64,000 bases of DNA from Clostridiales bacterium. GTDB lineage: Bacteria > Bacillota > Clostridia > Peptostreptococcales > Acidaminobacteraceae. Shown one piece after another: positions 17,303 through 26,710 of this stretch. Every line of letters starts with the position of its first letter. Within the stretch, counting starts at the first letter, position 1. The stretch lies in contig JAEIOD010000024.1 of the NCBI GenBank assembly GCA_016342415.1, positions 24,392-88,391 on the forward strand, in the 5' to 3' direction. The translations under genes were made by a program, and so were the position numbers. The notes beneath the pieces are model-generated. The model ran no database searches and was not told the origin of the DNA. It saw only the letters and a list, made by a program, of their open reading frames with translations.

Positions 17303-18668
17303 TGAAAAAACGGATGTGTTGATGGAAGTATTTAACGCTTCCATCCCATATGATCAAAAATTATGTCTTGAGGACATTGAAGGGTCCGTGGCACATATAC
17401 AGATGTTGACTAAAATTCGGATTCTTTCAGAATCCGAATGTGATCAGCTTTTAGAAGCGCTTGTTCAGATAAAAACTGATTTTATTGAGGGGAACTTATC
17501 TTTCGAGTTATCCGATGAAGATATTCATATGTGTATAGAAAGACAGCTTACTGAGAAATTGGGTGATTTAGCAAAAAAAATGCATACAGCCAGAAGTAGA
17601 AATGATCAAGTCGCTACTGACTTGAGATTGTATGTGAAGTATGCCATTCATAGAATTAAAGAAGAGTTAAAAAATGTGATGTCAACTTTAATCAAGTTAA
17701 CTGAACAACACGGGGAGTTGATTTTGCCTGGAATGACCCATCTGCAGAAAGCTCAACCCATACTTTTAGGATTCCATTTGAATGCTTATGTCCATATGTT
17801 CAAACGAGATATTGAACGATTAGACGATGTGCTAAAACGTACACTTGTATTACCACTTGGTTCTGGTGCTTTATCAGGGACCAATTATGAAACTGATAGA
17901 GAGTTTATGAAAGAGAAGTTGGGATTTCTAGAAGTATCAGGTAATGCACTCGATGCGGTAAGTGATAGAGACTTTGTTATTGAAATGAACAGTGTGTTGG
18001 CCATTGTCATGATGCATTACAGTCGATTATCTGAAGACTTAATTGTGTGGAATACTCAAGCATTTGATTTTATAACCATATCAGATGCCTTCTCTACAGG
18101 ATCTAGTTTAATGCCACAGAAAAAAAATCCGGACGCTTGTGAACTGGCAAGGGGAAAAACAGGTAGAGTTTATGGTAATCTAATGAACATTCTCACAGTT
18201 ATGAAAGGTTTATCTCTTTCATATAATAAAGATATGCAAGAGGATAAGGAAGGATTGTTTGACAGTGTTGAAACCGTAGAAATAGTGTCAAAGGTTTACA
18301 ATAAAATGTTAGAATCCATCACATTTAATGTTGATAATATGTCAAAAGCGACAGAATCGGGCTTTTTAAATGCGACAGAACTCGCGGATTATTTGGTCTC
18401 TAAAAATATACCTTTTAGAGATGCTCATCATATCACAGGTGCCGTTGTAAAATATTGTATCGATCAATCTGTAGGGCTTATGGGGCTTGATTTGAAAACG
18501 TATCAAAGATACTCGCCGCTTATAGAAATGGATGTCTATGATTGTCTATCGTGTGAAGTGGCGATAAAAAACAAAAAATCATATGGTTCTACAAGTTATT
18601 TGGAAGTTAAAGCAGATACGAAACGCCTGGGAGAGTGGCTGTTTAATTCTTTTACTGATTCTTTGTAA
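17277..18668 (+). CDS. argH: Argininosuccinate lyase
   Basis: ArgH splits argininosuccinate into arginine and fumarate. The 463-residue protein starts inside the argG coding region ([13 protein letters not shown]) with GAGG in the argG 3' end. It has the superfamily signature [12 protein letters not shown] with the catalytic Ser, and the [12 protein letters not shown] motif. It forms a translationally coupled operon with argG under the T-box. The stop is followed by a short AT-rich gap and the racemase-like gene. Confidence 0.97.
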   Translation: MKAWQGRFSEKTDVLMEVFNASIPYDQKLCLEDIEGSVAHIQMLTKIRILSESECDQLLEALVQIKTDFIEGNLSFELSDEDIHMCIERQLTEKLGDLAKKMHTARSRNDQVATDLRLYVKYAIHRIKEELKNVMSTLIKLTEQHGELILPGMTHLQKAQPILLGFHLNAYVHMFKRDIERLDDVLKRTLVLPLGSGALSGTNYETDREFMKEKLGFLEVSGNALDAVSDRDFVIEMNSVLAIVMMHYSRLSEDLIVWNTQAFDFITISDAFSTGSSLMPQKKNPDACELARGKTGRVYGNLMNILTVMKGLSLSYNKDMQEDKEGLFDSVETVEIVSKVYNKMLESITFNVDNMSKATESGFLNATELADYLVSKNIPFRDAHHITGAVVKYCIDQSVGLMGLDLKTYQRYSPLIEMDVYDCLSCEVAIKNKKSYGSTSYLEVKADTKRLGEWLFNSFTDSL

Positions 18669-18705
18669 TTTTTTTATTTCATGGTATATTTATCATGGAG
18701 GCCTT

Positions 18706-19368
18706 ATGAAAACAGTTGGATTAATGGGTAGTTTGGATTACAAAATAACAATCAAATATTTGGATGCTTTGAACCGTCAACTTGCTTTGGATATAGGACC
18801 GCAGCATTCACTTAAAAGTATGGTTTATAACTTTGATAAAAGTGAGTTGTCTATAAAAAAAAATAGAGCACATTATCTGAAAGAAGTTATTTATCATGCT
18901 GATGTACTCAGACAATCAGGTGCAGACTTATTGGTATTGTGTGAGGAATCAATGCATGAGATTGTAAAAGATATTAGAAGAAATACCAGTATTCCAGTTG
19001 TGCATATAGGTGAAGTTTTAGGTCGAGAAATAAAAGCTTCTCATATTAGTAAAGTACTAGTAATCGGCTCAAGAGATTCTATGCAATCCGATGTTTATAT
19101 TCATGCGCTCAATAGAGCTGGCATACAAGTCGCAGTACCGGATATCAAACTCATTAATGACATTGATGAGTTATTAGAAGATGATGAAGCCTGTAAGATA
19201 AGACTTATCAGTATAATCGAATCCTTCAGAATGCGGGGGGTATCGGGTGTGGTTTTCTGTCATCCAAGACTTAACGAACTAATTGATCCTTCAGAACTCA
19301 GTATGACCGTTTTTGATAGTTTTGAAATTCATGTAAAAAACATTGTTAAAGAAATAGGTATTGGCTAA
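18706..19368 (+). CDS. Divergent Asp/Glu racemase superfamily protein
   Basis: This 220-residue protein resembles the aspartate/glutamate racemase superfamily (opening MKTVGLMGSLDYKITIKYLDALN). The two catalytic Cys positions are kept, but their contexts are unusual: LVLCEESMHE in place of the common CNTAH, and VVFCHPRLNE in place of CTE. Substrate specificity, or even racemase activity, is therefore uncertain. GGAGG at 18697-18701 supports ATG 18706. It follows argH by 37 nt and may be read through from that operon. Confidence 0.75.
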   Translation: MKTVGLMGSLDYKITIKYLDALNRQLALDIGPQHSLKSMVYNFDKSELSIKKNRAHYLKEVIYHADVLRQSGADLLVLCEESMHEIVKDIRRNTSIPVVHIGEVLGREIKASHISKVLVIGSRDSMQSDVYIHALNRAGIQVAVPDIKLINDIDELLEDDEACKIRLISIIESFRMRGVSGVVFCHPRLNELIDPSELSMTVFDSFEIHVKNIVKEIGIG

Positions 19369-19380
19369 GCCGATACCTAT
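19354..19380. terminator. Hairpin between convergent genes
   Basis: A 12-bp stem (19354-19365 with 19369-19380, one G-U pair) has the racemase-like gene's TAA as its loop. On the minus strand it is followed by TTTCTTT, so it best serves the chromate-transporter operon. Confidence 0.7.
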
Positions 19381-19931
19381 TAAAAATATATTGAGAAATA
19401 ACCGAGTAATCCAGCAATGCCTATTAATATAATGGGATGCATCTTTTTCATCATTGCTATGATCAGAACAGTAATGGTGATTATAAAGGTTTCAAAATTA
19501 AATGAACTGCCTTCTACGTGACCACCAACTAAAATTGTAGACCTGGCCATAATCAGTGCTGATGAAAGGATCAAACCAGCAATAACCGGGCGAATTCCAA
19601 GAAAAATATGTTTTGTAATGGGATGGTCATTGTATTTGAAGAAAATGCCTGAAATAAATAGAATCAGTAATAGAGAGGGCATTGCAACCCCTAAAGTTGC
19701 AAATACAGAACCCCATACTCCTGCAGTTTTATAACCGACAAACGTTGCTGCATTGACTGCTATTGGGCCGGGTGTCATTTCTGCTATCCCGATAATCTGT
19801 ACAAATTCTTCCTGCAGAAGCCAACCTTTTTTAGTTATGACATCTGAAATCAATGGAATCATCGCATAACCTCCACCGAAACTGAATAAACCTATTCTGA
19901 AGAAAGATATAAAAAGTTCAATTAAAATCAT
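19380..19931 (-). CDS. Chromate transporter family protein, half-length (second of pair)
   Basis: This is a 183-residue single-domain CHR protein with about five or six membrane segments. The family motif is visible near the N-terminus (FSFGGGYAMIPLI), followed by the MTPGPIAVN stretch. Half-length CHR proteins are usually encoded in pairs that work together, and this gene follows its partner by 8 nt. Chromate efflux is proven only for some members; other anions are possible. It ends a three-gene operon tcdA-chr-chr. Confidence 0.9.
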   Translation of the reverse strand: MILIELFISFFRIGLFSFGGGYAMIPLISDVITKKGWLLQEEFVQIIGIAEMTPGPIAVNAATFVGYKTAGVWGSVFATLGVAMPSLLLILFISGIFFKYNDHPITKHIFLGIRPVIAGLILSSALIMARSTILVGGHVEGSSFNFETFIITITVLIIAMMKKMHPIILIGIAGLLGYFSIYF

Positions 19932-19939
19932 ACCTTACC

Positions 19940-20491
19940 TCATTTCGTTTTGTAGTGATGATTATAAACATACAGTAATAGTCCTATGAGAGCACCACCT
20001 ATAATCAAAAAGATGGGACTTATTTTTGTAAACAGTATGATGACAACAGTTGTGATAACAAGTAAGACGCTTAATGCATCGTGTAAGGCAATTTTTAACA
20101 TCTTTCTTGCAGCCAACAAAATTAATACGATAACAGCGCCGTTGATGCCGGAAAAAATCGCTTTAACTACCGATAAATCTGCTATTTTTGTAAAAAATGT
20201 TGCGATAATTGTAATGATTAAAAATGATGGTAAAATGACTCCGAATGTTGCAGCAATTGCACCTCTTTTTCCAGCTACCTTATAACCTACCAATGTAGAG
20301 GTGTTAATGGCTATAGCGCCTGGAAAGGATTGAGAGACTGCAAAGAAATCATAAATGTCTTCTTTTTTAACCCACTTCTTATGTTCGACAATTTCTTCTT
20401 CAATGAGTGGTAACATCGCATAGCCGCCACCAAATGTGAAAGCGCCTATTCTGAAGAAAACTCTAAACAATTCGAAATAAAGGTTTTTCAT
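19940..20491 (-). CDS. Chromate transporter family protein, half-length (first of pair)
   Basis: This 183-residue CHR-domain protein is homologous to its downstream neighbour, with FTFGGGYAMLPLIEEEIV at the N-terminus and SQSFPGAIAINTSTLVGY in place of the partner's proline-glycine motif. AAAGGAGG lies 4 nt before the ATG. It starts 10 nt after tcdA. The two halves together correspond to one full-length bidomain ChrA. Confidence 0.9.
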   Translation of the reverse strand: MKNLYFELFRVFFRIGAFTFGGGYAMLPLIEEEIVEHKKWVKKEDIYDFFAVSQSFPGAIAINTSTLVGYKVAGKRGAIAATFGVILPSFLIITIIATFFTKIADLSVVKAIFSGINGAVIVLILLAARKMLKIALHDALSVLLVITTVVIILFTKISPIFLIIGGALIGLLLYVYNHHYKTK

Positions 20492-20501
20492 AGAACCTCC
20501 T

Positions 20502-21209
20502 TTATATCTCCAAAATATCTTTTATAACTTCTGATGCGAGTATCATACCTGCAACTGACGGTACAAATGAAACGCTGCCTGGTGTACTTCTTCTACTATC
20601 TGACGACTCAAGTTTAGCAGGTTTTAATGGTTGTTCCTTTGAGTATACAACTTTTACTTTTTTAATACGTCTTTTCTTAAGTTCGGTTCTCATTACTTTT
20701 GCAAGAGGGCAGACCGACGTTTTTGAGATGTCGGCAACTTCTAGCATTGTAGGATTCAATTTGTTACCAGTCCCCATACTGCAGACTATCGGAATATTCA
20801 TCTCTTTACATTGTTCTATCAATAAAAGCTTTGATGTGACCATGTCTATTGCGTCGACGACATAGTCTATGTCATCTGTTAAAATACTTTCGCTGGTTTC
20901 CTTATTGTATAAAAGAGGTAATGCCGTTACGCTTATGTCTGGATTGATTTTTTGAATGCGTGTTTTCATGGCATCAACTTTTAAGGCGCCGACCGTTTCT
21001 ATATTGGCGTGAATTTGCCTATTGATATTTGAGGGCACTATGTCGTCAAAGTCAATTAAGACGATGTGTCCAACTCCTGAACGTGCGAGTGCTTCAACAA
21101 CAAATGAACCAACGCCACCGATACCAAATACAGCTATTTTTTGTGTTTTCAATTTTTCTATGCCGTCTTCTCCAAGAAGCATAGCTGATCTTATAAATAA
21201 ATTTTCCAT
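20502..21209 (-). CDS. tcdA: tRNA threonylcarbamoyladenosine dehydratase (TcdA)
   Basis: TcdA uses ATP to cyclise t6A at position 37 of tRNAs to ct6A. The 235-residue protein has the E1-like nucleotide loop FGIGGVGSFVVEAL, the acidic VVDAID motif, and the family segment TSVCPLAKVMRTELKK. ATG 21209, 6 nt after GGAGG, is preferred over an ATG at 21227. It heads an operon with two chromate-transporter halves, a linkage with no obvious functional reason. Confidence 0.9.
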   Translation of the reverse strand: MENLFIRSAMLLGEDGIEKLKTQKIAVFGIGGVGSFVVEALARSGVGHIVLIDFDDIVPSNINRQIHANIETVGALKVDAMKTRIQKINPDISVTALPLLYNKETSESILTDDIDYVVDAIDMVTSKLLLIEQCKEMNIPIVCSMGTGNKLNPTMLEVADISKTSVCPLAKVMRTELKKRRIKKVKVVYSKEQPLKPAKLESSDSRRSTPGSVSFVPSVAGMILASEVIKDILEI

Positions 21210-21275
21210 ATTGTCCTCCGTAACCATTATATCTTTATGAGTATATTTTTCAAGTAATAATTTTATCGATAAAAC

Positions 21276-21304
21276 TTATCAACCGTTAAAAAATGTTGTA
21301 TACT
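21276..21304 (+). promoter_or_regulatory. Candidate promoter for the winged-helix regulator
   Basis: TTATCA (21276-21281) and TATACT (21299-21304) are separated by 17 bp and lie 39 nt before the start codon. Confidence 0.5.
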
Positions 21305-21343
21305 TAGTATAGGATTTGTACTGATATGTTGGAGGGACTTAAT

Positions 21344-21895
21344 ATGAAGGATAGCATAACGTTAAAAACAATGAGTGAAATCAAAATAATATCCAATCCG
21401 ATTCGTATGAAAGTTTTAAGGAATTATTATACGATAGGTAAACCGGCTACAGTGAAGCAAATGGCAGTTTTTATGGGCGAGGTTCCAGCTAACATACATT
21501 ATCATGTTAAAAAACTTGTAGAAATTAAGGTTTTAGAGTTGCATCATACAGAAAATGTTAATGGTATAACTGCCAAGTTTTATCTTCCGGTAGCTAAGTC
21601 TATTAAAATAGAAGATGAAAACAATACCATCACAGATGGTTATATCAATGAAAAGGAAATTATAGTTTCTAATATATTTGATGAAGGAAAAAAAGAATTT
21701 CTAAGTGCTTTAAGAGAACTTAACAGTGATGATGAAAAGGGAACTTTGTTTGCAACAAAAGTTGCCTTAACCGAAGATGAGTATGCAGAGGTTGTAGGTT
21801 ATATTCATAACTTGGTAGAATCAAATCGAACGGCAGAACATGATGACAAAAAACAATACTTGTTGTTCACTGGAATGATTGAGTCTTCAAAGTAA
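21344..21895 (+). CDS. ArsR-like winged-helix regulator
   Basis: This is a 183-residue protein with an N-terminal winged helix-turn-helix (about residues 10-85): an opening helix ISNPIRMKVLRNYY, then a recognition region (GEVPANIHYHVKKLVE) and a wing ending in FYLP. The C-terminal half is acidic and helical with no recognised domain. ATG 21344 follows GGAGGG by 7 nt. No metal-binding motif is evident. Its targets are unknown; the small gene 95 nt downstream is a possible partner. Confidence 0.8.
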   Translation: MKDSITLKTMSEIKIISNPIRMKVLRNYYTIGKPATVKQMAVFMGEVPANIHYHVKKLVEIKVLELHHTENVNGITAKFYLPVAKSIKIEDENNTITDGYINEKEIIVSNIFDEGKKEFLSALRELNSDDEKGTLFATKVALTEDEYAEVVGYIHNLVESNRTAEHDDKKQYLLFTGMIESSK

Positions 21896-21989
21896 AATAA
21901 ATGTTTATCTACTCAAAAAAATGGGGATATATAAGATAGAAAAAGAGAGTGAAAGAGAACTAAAGTGGGCTTTATCCAGGGAGGTTCAT

Positions 21990-22346
21990 ATGAGTAGATA
22001 CAAGTACAATATTCGAGTTAATAAAGCAAATAAACAGTACGGCTATATAGATGGTAGTATCAATGATATTTACTGGTTTGCACTTGTTCACACAGATATT
22101 GTGGAAAATGGTATTGATCCAGTAACACTTGAAAAAGGATTCGGAAGAGTCACACGGTTATGTCTGTATAAAGATAATACAACTTTTGAAGGCGATCCTT
22201 TTTTACCATCAATGACAGTTAGACGTCAGATTTATGTAAACTATCAAGAGGAATGGAGTGTTTTAAATTCAGGCTATGTGGATATGGCTAGAGATTTAAT
22301 TCATTATCTTGAAAGAAGATATTCATTGAGATTAGTAAGTTGTTAG
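21990..22346 (+). CDS. Uncharacterised 118-residue soluble protein
   Basis: I do not recognise this protein. It is hydrophilic and rich in Tyr, Arg and Asp, with an alternating pattern suggesting a mostly beta fold (about 1-90) and a terminal helix (MARDLIHYLERRYS). GGGAGG lies 6 nt before ATG 21990; the frame is also open upstream, but without a better start. It follows the winged-helix regulator in the same direction and could be co-transcribed. No signal peptide or membrane segment is seen. Confidence 0.7.
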   Translation: MSRYKYNIRVNKANKQYGYIDGSINDIYWFALVHTDIVENGIDPVTLEKGFGRVTRLCLYKDNTTFEGDPFLPSMTVRRQIYVNYQEEWSVLNSGYVDMARDLIHYLERRYSLRLVSC

Positions 22347-22378
22347 TGCTAGAACTAATAAGTTGTTGGCCGGTTAGC

Positions 22379-22407
22379 TTGACATGCGTAATTCAGTACA
22401 TTATAAT
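22379..22407 (+). promoter_or_regulatory. Consensus promoter of the T-box-valS unit
   Basis: TTGACA (22379-22384) and TATAAT (22402-22407) match the sigma-A consensus exactly, with a 17-bp spacer. Confidence 0.92.
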
Positions 22408-22414
22408 GATATAA

Positions 22415-22650
22415 AATCAGTGAAAAAGAGGAGTAGACAATACTTGCTTTTAGAGAGGAAAACATCAGGTGAAAGTTTTCTAAGCAAAAGACTGTTGAAG
22501 GTAGCTTTGGAGATGCTGTACTGAATGAAGTAGGTTAAGCCGGGAAATGACACGTTACGTCTATAATGAGTGTCAATGCTATGCATTGGAATTTGGGTGG
22601 TACCGCGATCTTTCGTCCCATGATGGGATGGAAGATTTTTTATATTTTTT
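22415..22650 (+). ncRNA. T-box leader of valS, predicted to sense tRNA-Val
   Basis: The T-box sequence AATTTGGGTGGTACCGCG is at 22590-22607. The specifier loop has AGTA on its 5' side and, on its 3' side, GTA (22501-22503) followed by G; GTA is a valine codon. The terminator is a 13-bp stem with two G-U pairs (22608-22620 with 22624-22636) followed by TTTTTATATTTTTT, and it overlaps the T-box antiterminator strand. Confidence 0.93.
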
Positions 22651-22664
22651 GAAAGGAGTTTGAA

Positions 22665-25316
22665 ATGACAGAATTAAAAATGGGTAAGACATATGACCCC
22701 AAGTCATTTGAAGAGAAGATTTATCAGCAGTGGGAAGATACAAAGGCATTTGAAGCCAATGTAAATAGTGAGAAAGAACCTTATACTATAGTCTTACCAC
22801 CTCCAAATATTACAGGTCAACTACATATGGGGCATGCACTTGACCATACATTACAAGATGTATTGATTCGTTTTAAAAGAATGCAAGGTTATGAAGCACT
22901 TTGGCTTCCGGGAACAGACCATGCTTCAATAGCAACAGAAGTTAAAGTTCTTGAACATTTAAGAAATACGGAAGGTATTTCCAAAGAAGAACTTGGTCGT
23001 GATAAATTCTTAGAACATGCTTGGGCGTGGAGAGAAGAATATGGTGGAAGAATTGTAAACCAGATGAAAAAGTTAGGTAATTCTTGTGACTGGTCAAAAG
23101 AGAGATTTACTTTAGACGAAGGTTGTAATAAAGCCGTAACTGAAGTATTTATCAAATTATTTGAAAAAGGTCATATCTATAAAGGGTATCGTTTGAACAA
23201 CTGGTGTCCGGATTGTCAGACAACTTTATCAGATGCTGAAGTAGATCATGAGGAAAAAGTAGGTAACTTTTGGCATATCAAGTATTTCATCAAGGATTCT
23301 GATGAGTTCTTGGAAATCGCTACGACTAGACCCGAAACATTGATAGGAGATACTGCTGTAGCTGTGAATCCAGATGATGATAGATACAAACATTTAATAG
23401 GAAAGACGTGTATTTTACCAATTGTAGGTAGAGAACTACCAATAGTTGGGGATCACTATGTAGATATAGAACTAGGAACAGGTGCTTTAAAAGTTACACC
23501 TGCACATGATCCAAATGACTTTGAAATTGGAAAAAGACATGATTTAGAGCAAATCATTGTTATGAATGAAGATGCAACCATGAATAAATTAGCTGGAAAG
23601 TATGAAGGGATGGATCGTTATGAGTGTAGAAAAGCACTTGTAAAAGATTTGGAAGCTGCTGATTTGATCGTACAAATTAAACCGCATGATCACAATGTTG
23701 GAACATGTTATAGATGTCATACTGTTATTGAGCCAATGCTTTCAGACCAATGGTTTGTAAAGATGGACGAGTTGGCACAACCCGCTAATGAAGCGGTTCA
23801 CAATGGTGATATGAAGTTCGTACCTGAGCGATTTGAAAAAACGTATTTCTCTTGGATGGACAATGTAAGAGATTGGTGTATTTCAAGACAGTTGTGGTGG
23901 GGACATAGAATACCTGCTTTCTACTGTGATTCGTGTAGGAAAGTACATGTTTCAAAAGAGATGCCTGATGTATGTACGGCTTGTGGTCACACAAACTTTA
24001 CTCAAGATCCAGATGTATTGGATACATGGTTCTCATCTGCGTTATGGCCGTTTTCAACTTTAGGTTGGCCTGACAAAACGCCTGAACTGGATTACTTCTA
24101 TCCAACAAATGTTTTGGTGACAGGATATGATATCATCTTCTTCTGGGTGGCAAGAATGCTGTTCAGTGGTTTAGAGCAAATGGGTGAAGTACCATTTAAG
24201 GATACTTTGATTCATGGTCTTGTAAGAGCAAATGATGGTAGAAAAATGTCTAAGTCATTTGGTAATGGTATTGATCCGTTGGATGTAATTGATCAATATG
24301 GAGCAGATGCCTTGAGATTCATGTTATGCACAGGAAATTCTCCAGGAAATGACTTCCGTTTCTATATGGAAAAAGTAGAAGCTTCAAGAAACTTTGCCAA
24401 TAAATTATGGAATGCCTCTAGATTTGTGTTGATGGGCTTAGAAGACAATGATTATTCATTGACTGGAAATGAGTCTTTAGAGTTGTCTGATGAGTGGATT
24501 TTATCGAAATTAAATGCAACTATAGAAGAAGTAACTACAAACTTAGACAAATATGAACTGGGTATTGCAGCTGATAAGATTTATGAGTTTGTTTGGGATG
24601 AGTACTGTGATTGGTATATTGAACTATCAAAGAAGCGTCTTTACAGTGATAACGAAGAAGAACGTGTAACAGTTCAAAAGGTATTGGTTAAAGTATTAAA
24701 AGATATTGTTAAGCTTCTTCATCCTTTCATGCCATTTATAACAGAAGAGATTTGGAGTCATTTACCAAATACAAAGAATGATTTAATTATTAGTGAGTGG
24801 CCAGTGGTTACTGAAAAACATACAAATGCATCTAAAGAAAAAGAGATGACATTAATCATGAATGCAATTAGAAATGTTCGAAATGTAAGAATTGAAATGG
24901 ATGTTAAGCCATCTAGAAAAGCTAAAATTATTGTTTTATCAACCGAAGAAATTTCTAGTCTGTTCAGTACCAATTCAGGATACTTTGAAGCACTTGCTTC
25001 AGCATCTGAAATCGTTATTGAAACAGAAAAATCTAATATTCCTGAAGATGCAATTGCTGTTGTAACTGAAGGTGCTGAATTATTTTTACCATTAGCTGAT
25101 CTAGTCGACTTTACAAAAGAAGTTGAAAGATTGGAAAAGGAAAAAGCGAAATTGGAATCAGAAGTAGAAAGAGTTGTTAGAAAACTTTCTAACGAAGGGT
25201 TTGTTAAAAAAGCACCTGATAAACTGATCGATGCTGAAAAAGAGAAGCAGGCAAAGTATCAAGAAATGTTAGACAATGTTGTTGAACGTATAGAAGCAAT
25301 GAAATCTAAAATGTAG
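22665..25316 (+). CDS. valS: Valine-tRNA ligase
   Basis: ValS charges tRNA-Val. The 883-residue class I synthetase has the HMGH version of the HIGH motif (PPPNITGQLHMGHALD) and KMSKS within GRKMSKSFGNGIDP. The CP1 editing domain lies between them, and a C-terminal coiled coil rich in Lys and Glu (about 815-880) is typical of ValS. AAAGGAG supports the ATG at 22665. It is controlled by the valine T-box upstream. Confidence 0.98.
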   Translation: MTELKMGKTYDPKSFEEKIYQQWEDTKAFEANVNSEKEPYTIVLPPPNITGQLHMGHALDHTLQDVLIRFKRMQGYEALWLPGTDHASIATEVKVLEHLRNTEGISKEELGRDKFLEHAWAWREEYGGRIVNQMKKLGNSCDWSKERFTLDEGCNKAVTEVFIKLFEKGHIYKGYRLNNWCPDCQTTLSDAEVDHEEKVGNFWHIKYFIKDSDEFLEIATTRPETLIGDTAVAVNPDDDRYKHLIGKTCILPIVGRELPIVGDHYVDIELGTGALKVTPAHDPNDFEIGKRHDLEQIIVMNEDATMNKLAGKYEGMDRYECRKALVKDLEAADLIVQIKPHDHNVGTCYRCHTVIEPMLSDQWFVKMDELAQPANEAVHNGDMKFVPERFEKTYFSWMDNVRDWCISRQLWWGHRIPAFYCDSCRKVHVSKEMPDVCTACGHTNFTQDPDVLDTWFSSALWPFSTLGWPDKTPELDYFYPTNVLVTGYDIIFFWVARMLFSGLEQMGEVPFKDTLIHGLVRANDGRKMSKSFGNGIDPLDVIDQYGADALRFMLCTGNSPGNDFRFYMEKVEASRNFANKLWNASRFVLMGLEDNDYSLTGNESLELSDEWILSKLNATIEEVTTNLDKYELGIAADKIYEFVWDEYCDWYIELSKKRLYSDNEEERVTVQKVLVKVLKDIVKLLHPFMPFITEEIWSHLPNTKNDLIISEWPVVTEKHTNASKEKEMTLIMNAIRNVRNVRIEMDVKPSRKAKIIVLSTEEISSLFSTNSGYFEALASASEIVIETEKSNIPEDAIAVVTEGAELFLPLADLVDFTKEVERLEKEKAKLESEVERVVRKLSNEGFVKKAPDKLIDAEKEKQAKYQEMLDNVVERIEAMKSKM

Positions 25317-25322
25317 AAAGAG

Positions 25323-25345
25323 GGCGGAGAAATCCGCCTTTTCTT
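25323..25345 (+). terminator. Terminator after valS
   Basis: A GC-rich 6-bp stem (25323-25328 with 25333-25338) with a GAAA loop is followed by TTTTCTT. folC starts 11 nt later, so read-through may still supply it. Confidence 0.8.
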
Positions 25346-25355
25346 AGAGGGAATT

Positions 25356-26606
25356 ATGGATATAAAATCATTTAACAATTGGATAGAAGAAATTAGATCA
25401 TATGGTATCAAGCCTGGATTAAGCCGTGTCAAAGAACTGCTCAACAGGTTGGATAATCCACAGAACAAATTGGATATCATTCATATTACAGGTACCAATG
25501 GCAAAGGTTCCACTGCAACTTTATTAAGGACAGTTTTAGATGAAGCAGGCTACAAAGTAGGACAGTTTTCCACGCCATCTATTATCAGTTTTAATCATAT
25601 GTTTTTAGTTGAGAATGAACCTATTTCAGATAGAGTATTATTAGAAATGGCTGATTTACTCAAAACTGAAATCGTAGAAATGATAAGTGACGGGTTTGAA
25701 CATCCAACAGAATATGAAATCATTGCTGCTATGATGTATGTTTATTTCTACCAAGAACATGTGGACTTTGCTGTAGTGGAAGTGGCAATGGGTGGTGAAA
25801 ATGATTGTACTAATGTAATGGATCATAGTATTTTGTCTATTATTACGCCAATCTCGCTTGACCATCAAGGATTTTTAGGGACGACTTTAAAGGCCATCGC
25901 GACTGAAAAATCTGGTGTGATAAAAAATAACTCTGTCTTGATAACACATCCTCAAGAGGATGAGGTTATGACGGTACTTGAGACGGTGTGTGATCAGAAA
26001 ATGACTACTTTAAAAACATTTAAATATTCAGGTGATGTTAAGTTTTCTAAAAAAATGACATTTGAGTACAAAGGTTTGAAGATTGAGTCTCAGTTGACAG
26101 GGAAACATCAAGCTCAAAATATTATTGGTGTGATTGAATGTATTTCAAATCTTAATGAAAGAGGTTATACAAGTGTTTCTAAAGATCAACTTCTACAAGG
26201 TATAGAAAAAACGACATTTGAAGGCCGTTTTGAATGCATAGGTGATTGGATACTAGATGGTGCACATAACCATGAAAGTCTAATGGCTCTTAAAGAGAAC
26301 CTTAAATCCTTGGATATAAAGGATTTAACAGGTGTTATTGCCGTTTTACGAGATAAAGATATCGATGAAGCTTTAATCGCCTTAAAACCGTATTTTAAGC
26401 AGATGATTGTTACGGAGGCAAATAGTATTAGAAAACTAGAAGCTGAAGACTTGAAAGATAAATTAAGTGTATTAGGATATGAAAATCTTATTATAGAAAA
26501 AGATGTGAAAAAGGCTTTTGAGATTGCCAAGAGGACAAAAGAAAGAAAATTAGGATTTGGATCCTTCTATATGTTATCAGAATTAAGAAAGTATGTGCAG
26601 TCATGA
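25356..26606 (+). CDS. folC: Folylpolyglutamate synthase / dihydrofolate synthase
   Basis: FolC adds glutamate to folates, and often also forms dihydrofolate from dihydropteroate. The 416-residue Mur-ligase-type protein has the P-loop GTNGKGST, the substrate loop QFSTPSIISF and the DGAHN motif near residue 304. Whether it has both activities cannot be told. It follows valS past a terminator, the same order as in many Firmicutes (valS-folC). Confidence 0.94.
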   Translation: MDIKSFNNWIEEIRSYGIKPGLSRVKELLNRLDNPQNKLDIIHITGTNGKGSTATLLRTVLDEAGYKVGQFSTPSIISFNHMFLVENEPISDRVLLEMADLLKTEIVEMISDGFEHPTEYEIIAAMMYVYFYQEHVDFAVVEVAMGGENDCTNVMDHSILSIITPISLDHQGFLGTTLKAIATEKSGVIKNNSVLITHPQEDEVMTVLETVCDQKMTTLKTFKYSGDVKFSKKMTFEYKGLKIESQLTGKHQAQNIIGVIECISNLNERGYTSVSKDQLLQGIEKTTFEGRFECIGDWILDGAHNHESLMALKENLKSLDIKDLTGVIAVLRDKDIDEALIALKPYFKQMIVTEANSIRKLEAEDLKDKLSVLGYENLIIEKDVKKAFEIAKRTKERKLGFGSFYMLSELRKYVQS

Positions 26607-26626
26607 TGCACATACTTATTTTTTTT
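26589..26626 (+). terminator. Terminator after folC
   Basis: An 11-bp stem (26589-26599 with 26607-26617) includes the folC stop codon in its loop and is followed by ATTTTTTTTATTC. Confidence 0.9.
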
Positions 26627-26710
26627 ATTCTTTTTTATGAAAATGCTTGAAAAGCAATAAAAGATATGTTAACTTTGTTTTACAAAGTACTTTTAATAAA
26701 AGGAGGGAAT

